Shown here in pieces: positions 5,111-7,754 of a stretch of DNA of 7,754 bases. Each line of letters begins with the position of its first letter. Position 1 is the first letter of the stretch. This stretch comes from Tardiphaga sp. (GTDB lineage: Bacteria; Pseudomonadota; Alphaproteobacteria; Rhizobiales; Xanthobacteraceae), in NCBI GenBank assembly GCA_028290325.1, contig JAQGJY010000267.1, positions 1 to 7,754 on the forward strand, written 5' to 3'. Position numbers and translations under genes: made by a program. Below the pieces are notes generated by a model. The model did no database searches and had not been told where the DNA came from. It saw only the letters and a program-made list of their open reading frames with translations.

Positions 5111-7324
5111 GTGACCGATTCGCCCAACCTGTTCGCAGATCAACCGAGCGCATCGACCGGTTTCGTCGATGTGCTGGTGCCGGTTGCGCTGAACCAAACC
5201 TATTCCTATCGCGTGCCCCGGGGGATGGAGCTCAAGGCCGGCGATCTGGTGTCGGTGCCGTTGGGCGCGCGTGACGTGATGGGCGTGGTCTGGGCGGACA
5301 ATGCCCAGCCCGAGCCGCGTCTGCACAACCGGCTCAAGGATGTCGGGGAAAAGCTCGACGTGCCGCCGCTGCGCGACGAACTCCGCAAGCTCGTCGATTG
5401 GGTCTCGACCTACACGTTGTCGGCGCGCGGCATGGTGCTGCGGATGTCGTTGCGGATGGGCTGGGATCTCGGCCCCGAGCGCACGCGGACCGGCGTGCGC
5501 CTGGTCGGCGCGCCGCCCAAACGCATGACGCCGGCGCGACATCGGCTGATCGACATTCTGTCCGATGGCCTGTTGCACGGCAAATCCGACGTCGCGCGCG
5601 AGGCCGGCGTCAGTGTCGGCGTCATCGACGGCCTGGTCGATGAAGGCACCTTACTCACCGAGCCGATGCCGCGCGACCTCGCGGCCACGCAAGTCGATCC
5701 GGACTGGGCGATCTCGGATTTCTCACCGGAGCAGGAGGGCGCGGCGGCGGCGCTGCGGACGCTGGCGACATCGGGCGACTTCAAGGTGGCGCTGCTCGAC
5801 GGCGTGACCGGCTCCGGCAAGACCGAAGTGTATTTCGAGGCGGTCGCGGAGATCATCAAGCGCGGTGAACAGGTGTTGATCCTGATGCCGGAAATCGCGC
5901 TCACCGGACAATTTCTGGATCGCTTCGCGTTGCGTTTCGGCGTGCGGCCGCTGGAATGGCATTCCGAACTCACGCCGCGAACGCGCGCGCGAAACTGGGC
6001 GGCGGTCGCGGCCGGCGAGGCCCAGGTCATTGTCGGCGCGCGCTCGTCGCTGTTTCTGCCTTACGCCAAGCTCGGCCTGATCATCGTCGATGAGGAACAC
6101 GATCAAGCCTACAAGCAGGACGAGGGCGCGCACTATCACGCCCGCGACATGGCCGTCGTGCGCGCGTCGATCGCGAAGATTCCGGTCATCCTCGCGTCGG
6201 CGACGCCGTCGGTCGAAACCGAAGTGAACGCGCGAAAGGGCCGCTACCAGCGCGTCGCCCTGCCGTCGCGCTTCGGCGGCCAGCATATGCCGCAGATCGA
6301 GGCGATCGACCTGCGCCGCGAAGGCCCGATGCGCGGACGCTTCATCGCGCCGCGTCTCGCCGAGAACATCCAGATCGCGATCGATAAAAAAGAACAGGCG
6401 CTGCTGTTTCTGAACCGGCGCGGCTACGCGCCGCTGACCTTATGTCGTGGTTGCGGCCATCGCTTTTCCTGCAACATCTGCGATGCGTGGCTGGTCGATC
6501 ATCGGTTTCGCCAGCGCCTGGTCTGCCACCATTGCGGTTTTTCGATTCCGCGCCCGCATCGATGTCCACATTGCGGGCTGGAGGAATCGCTGGTTGCGGT
6601 CGGGCCAGGCGTCGAGCGCTTGCAGGAGGAAGCCGCGGCGTTGTTTCCCGGCGCGCGCACGATGGTGCTGTCGAGCGATCTGATCACGTCGATCGAGACG
6701 ATGCGGTCCGAACTCAACGAGATCGCGGAAGGTCGCGTGGATGTCATCATCGGCACCCAGCTGGTCGCCAAAGGACATAACTTTCCGCGACTGAACCTCG
6801 TCGGCGTGATTGATGCCGATCTCGGGCTCGGCAATGGCGACCCGCGCGCGGCCGAGCGGACGTTCCAATTGCTCAATCAGGTGATCGGCCGCGCCGGACG
6901 CGAGCAGGGCCGCGGCGTCGGCTATTTGCAGACGCATCAGCCGGAGCATCCCGTGATGAAGGCGCTGATCGCGTCGGATCGCGAGGCATTTTACGACAGC
7001 GAGATCGCGGCCCGCGAGCGCGCCGGCTATCCGCCGTTCGGCCGGCTGGCGAGTCTGATCATTTCGGCCGGCGATCGGCCGACCGCCGAAGGCTTCGCCC
7101 GCAAGCTGGCGGGCCTCGCGCCGCTCGACGAGCGCGTCAAAGTGCTCGGCCCGGCCGAAGCGCCGCTCGCGGTCATCAAGGGCCGCTATCGATTTCGGCT
7201 GCTGGTGAAATCCGCGCGCGGTTTCGATCTGTCCGGCTATCTGCGCGACTGGATGGCGATCGCGCCGAAGACGACCGGCAACCTCAAGCTCGAAATCGAC
7301 GTCGATCCGCAAAGTTTCCTATAG
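5111..7324 (+). CDS. priA: Primosomal protein N' (replication restart helicase PriA)
   Basis: PriA is a 3'-to-5' DNA helicase that recognises abandoned forks and D-loops and reloads the replisome. The 737 residues match the usual length (E. coli 732). The N-terminal 3'-end DNA-binding domain covers about residues 17-110 (VDVLVPVALNQTYSYRVPRG), followed by a winged-helix region. The helicase core shows Walker A GVTGSGKTE (231-239, K237), DEEH at 327-330, SATPSVET, GTQLVAKGHNFP, DADLGL and QVIGRAGREQGRG. Eight zinc-binding cysteines are in place: C445, C448, C454, C457, C472, C475, C485 and C488. The typical RERAGYPPFGRLASLI stretch follows near the C-terminus. The start is GTG at 5111: the frame is closed by TGA at 5084-5086 and no other start codon lies between. 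A weak GCGAGA sits 6 bases upstream. It is transcribed divergently from xerC and converges with the RlpA gene. No defect is seen. Confidence 0.97.
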   Translation: MTDSPNLFADQPSASTGFVDVLVPVALNQTYSYRVPRGMELKAGDLVSVPLGARDVMGVVWADNAQPEPRLHNRLKDVGEKLDVPPLRDELRKLVDWVSTYTLSARGMVLRMSLRMGWDLGPERTRTGVRLVGAPPKRMTPARHRLIDILSDGLLHGKSDVAREAGVSVGVIDGLVDEGTLLTEPMPRDLAATQVDPDWAISDFSPEQEGAAAALRTLATSGDFKVALLDGVTGSGKTEVYFEAVAEIIKRGEQVLILMPEIALTGQFLDRFALRFGVRPLEWHSELTPRTRARNWAAVAAGEAQVIVGARSSLFLPYAKLGLIIVDEEHDQAYKQDEGAHYHARDMAVVRASIAKIPVILASATPSVETEVNARKGRYQRVALPSRFGGQHMPQIEAIDLRREGPMRGRFIAPRLAENIQIAIDKKEQALLFLNRRGYAPLTLCRGCGHRFSCNICDAWLVDHRFRQRLVCHHCGFSIPRPHRCPHCGLEESLVAVGPGVERLQEEAAALFPGARTMVLSSDLITSIETMRSELNEIAEGRVDVIIGTQLVAKGHNFPRLNLVGVIDADLGLGNGDPRAAERTFQLLNQVIGRAGREQGRGVGYLQTHQPEHPVMKALIASDREAFYDSEIAARERAGYPPFGRLASLIISAGDRPTAEGFARKLAGLAPLDERVKVLGPAEAPLAVIKGRYRFRLLVKSARGFDLSGYLRDWMAIAPKTTGNLKLEIDVDPQSFL

Positions 7325-7327
7325 CGC

Positions 7328-7363
7328 AAAAAAGCCTGCCGTCGCGGCGATGCGACGGCAGGC
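7328..7363 (-). terminator. Intrinsic terminator of the RlpA-family gene
   Basis: A perfect 12-base inverted repeat, GCCTGCCGTCGC (7334-7345) and GCGACGGCAGGC (7352-7363), encloses a 6-base loop. On the minus strand it is followed directly by six T (complement of A at 7328-7333), the classic Rho-independent form. It lies 46 bases beyond the stop codon of the RlpA-family gene. In the plus direction the stem is followed by GGACTCAA with no T-run, so it should be weaker for priA, although the hairpin lies just beyond the priA stop. Confidence 0.9.
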
Positions 7364-7409
7364 GGACTCAAACGCAACGCTCACGAAAAGCCTGCGGGGC
7401 GCGGCTGGC

Positions 7410-7754
7410 TCAGATCACTTCGGCGACGACGCGGCCGACGCCACGGCTGGTCAGGCCGATGACGCTGGCAGCGCCCTTCGACAGGTCGAGCACGCGGCCG
7501 CGAATGAACGGACCGCGATCGTTGATCGTGACGACGACACTGCGCGCGCCATGGGTGACGCGCAATTTGGTGCCGAACGGCAGGCTGCGGTGGGCAGCGG
7601 TCATCGCGCCCTGATTGAAGCGCTGGCCCGACGCCGTCTTGCTGCCCGACTCATTGCCGTAGAATGACGCCATGCCGGAGAAGCCGCGCCCGGTCGAAGC
7701 CGGGATCGAGGCATTGGCGTTGCGGAAGTTGGCGTCAGCCGCGTGGTGGTGATG
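7410..7754 (-). CDS. RlpA-family septal ring lytic transglycosylase-like protein (C-terminal part, cut by window)
   Basis: The frame is open from the right edge to TGA at 7412-7410, so 114 codons of a longer gene are visible; the start and any signal peptide lie outside. The methionine at 7673 is internal, because upstream codons in the same frame (HHHHAADANFRNANAS...RGFSG) lead into it without a stop. The domain is an RlpA-like double-psi beta-barrel: GMASFYG, KTASGQRFN, TAAHRSLPFGTKLRVTHG, VVVTINDRGPFIRGRVLDLS, GVGRVVAEVI. Family members act on peptidoglycan at the septum, and some are lytic transglycosylases for glycan strands lacking stem peptides. There is no SPOR domain after the barrel, so the protein ends with the catalytic fold. 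The motif TASGQRFN has Q and N where many relatives have E and D (TASGExFD), which may affect activity. It converges with priA and ends at a strong terminator. Confidence 0.9.
   Translation of the reverse strand, partial: HHHHAADANFRNANASIPASTGRGFSGMASFYGNESGSKTASGQRFNQGAMTAAHRSLPFGTKLRVTHGARSVVVTINDRGPFIRGRVLDLSKGAASVIGLTSRGVGRVVAEVI

Noticed and set aside
6440..7312. 290-codon open frame on the minus strand
   Set aside because: It lies fully antisense to priA, whose motifs are continuous. Long antisense frames are common in GC-rich genes, and the translation shows no recognisable domain.
1..7754. An undescribed defence or mobile system
   Set aside because: Every long gene belongs to a known housekeeping or SOS family, apart from the DUF4337 protein, which has no system-like partners beside it.

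Overview
The window is GC-rich bacterial chromosome. It reads as an alphaproteobacterium of the order Hyphomicrobiales, most likely the Bradyrhizobium/Afipia/Rhodopseudomonas group. This rests on the flavour of the encoded proteins (an ImuC-type DnaE2, a DUF4337 membrane protein, XerC, PriA, a short-domain RlpA) and on intergenic palindromes with CCGTCA(T/C)C...GATGACGG ends. The placement is an inference from recognised families; no search was run.

Layout: (1) from the left edge to 3040, plus strand, lies most of dnaE2 (imuC), the error-prone polymerase of the SOS mutasome. Its 5' end is outside the window, and one base appears to be missing near position 197, so the reading frame is split. 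(2) 3123-3713, minus strand, is a small DUF4337 membrane protein that converges on dnaE2. (3) 3714-3942 is a non-coding gap filled largely by a palindromic repeat-like element. (4) 3943-4908, minus strand, is the tyrosine recombinase gene xerC. (5) 4909-5110 is a divergent intergenic region holding several stem-loops. (6) 5111-7324, plus strand, is priA, the replication-restart helicase, starting at GTG. (7) 7328-7363 is a strong intrinsic terminator oriented for the minus strand. (8) 7410 to the right edge, minus strand, is the C-terminal part of an RlpA-family double-psi beta-barrel protein, cut by the window.

The genes fit a general theme of chromosome maintenance and division: translesion synthesis (DnaE2), replication restart (PriA), dimer resolution (XerC) and septal cell wall (RlpA). 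They do not form one operon; strands alternate + - - + -. I see no CRISPR array, transposase, tRNA, rRNA or phage genes, and no convincing sign of an undescribed multi-gene system. The points most worth a second look are the dnaE2 frameshift, two palindromic intergenic elements with similar termini, an inverted repeat overlapping the ribosome-binding site of the DUF4337 gene, and the replacement of two acidic motif residues in the RlpA domain.
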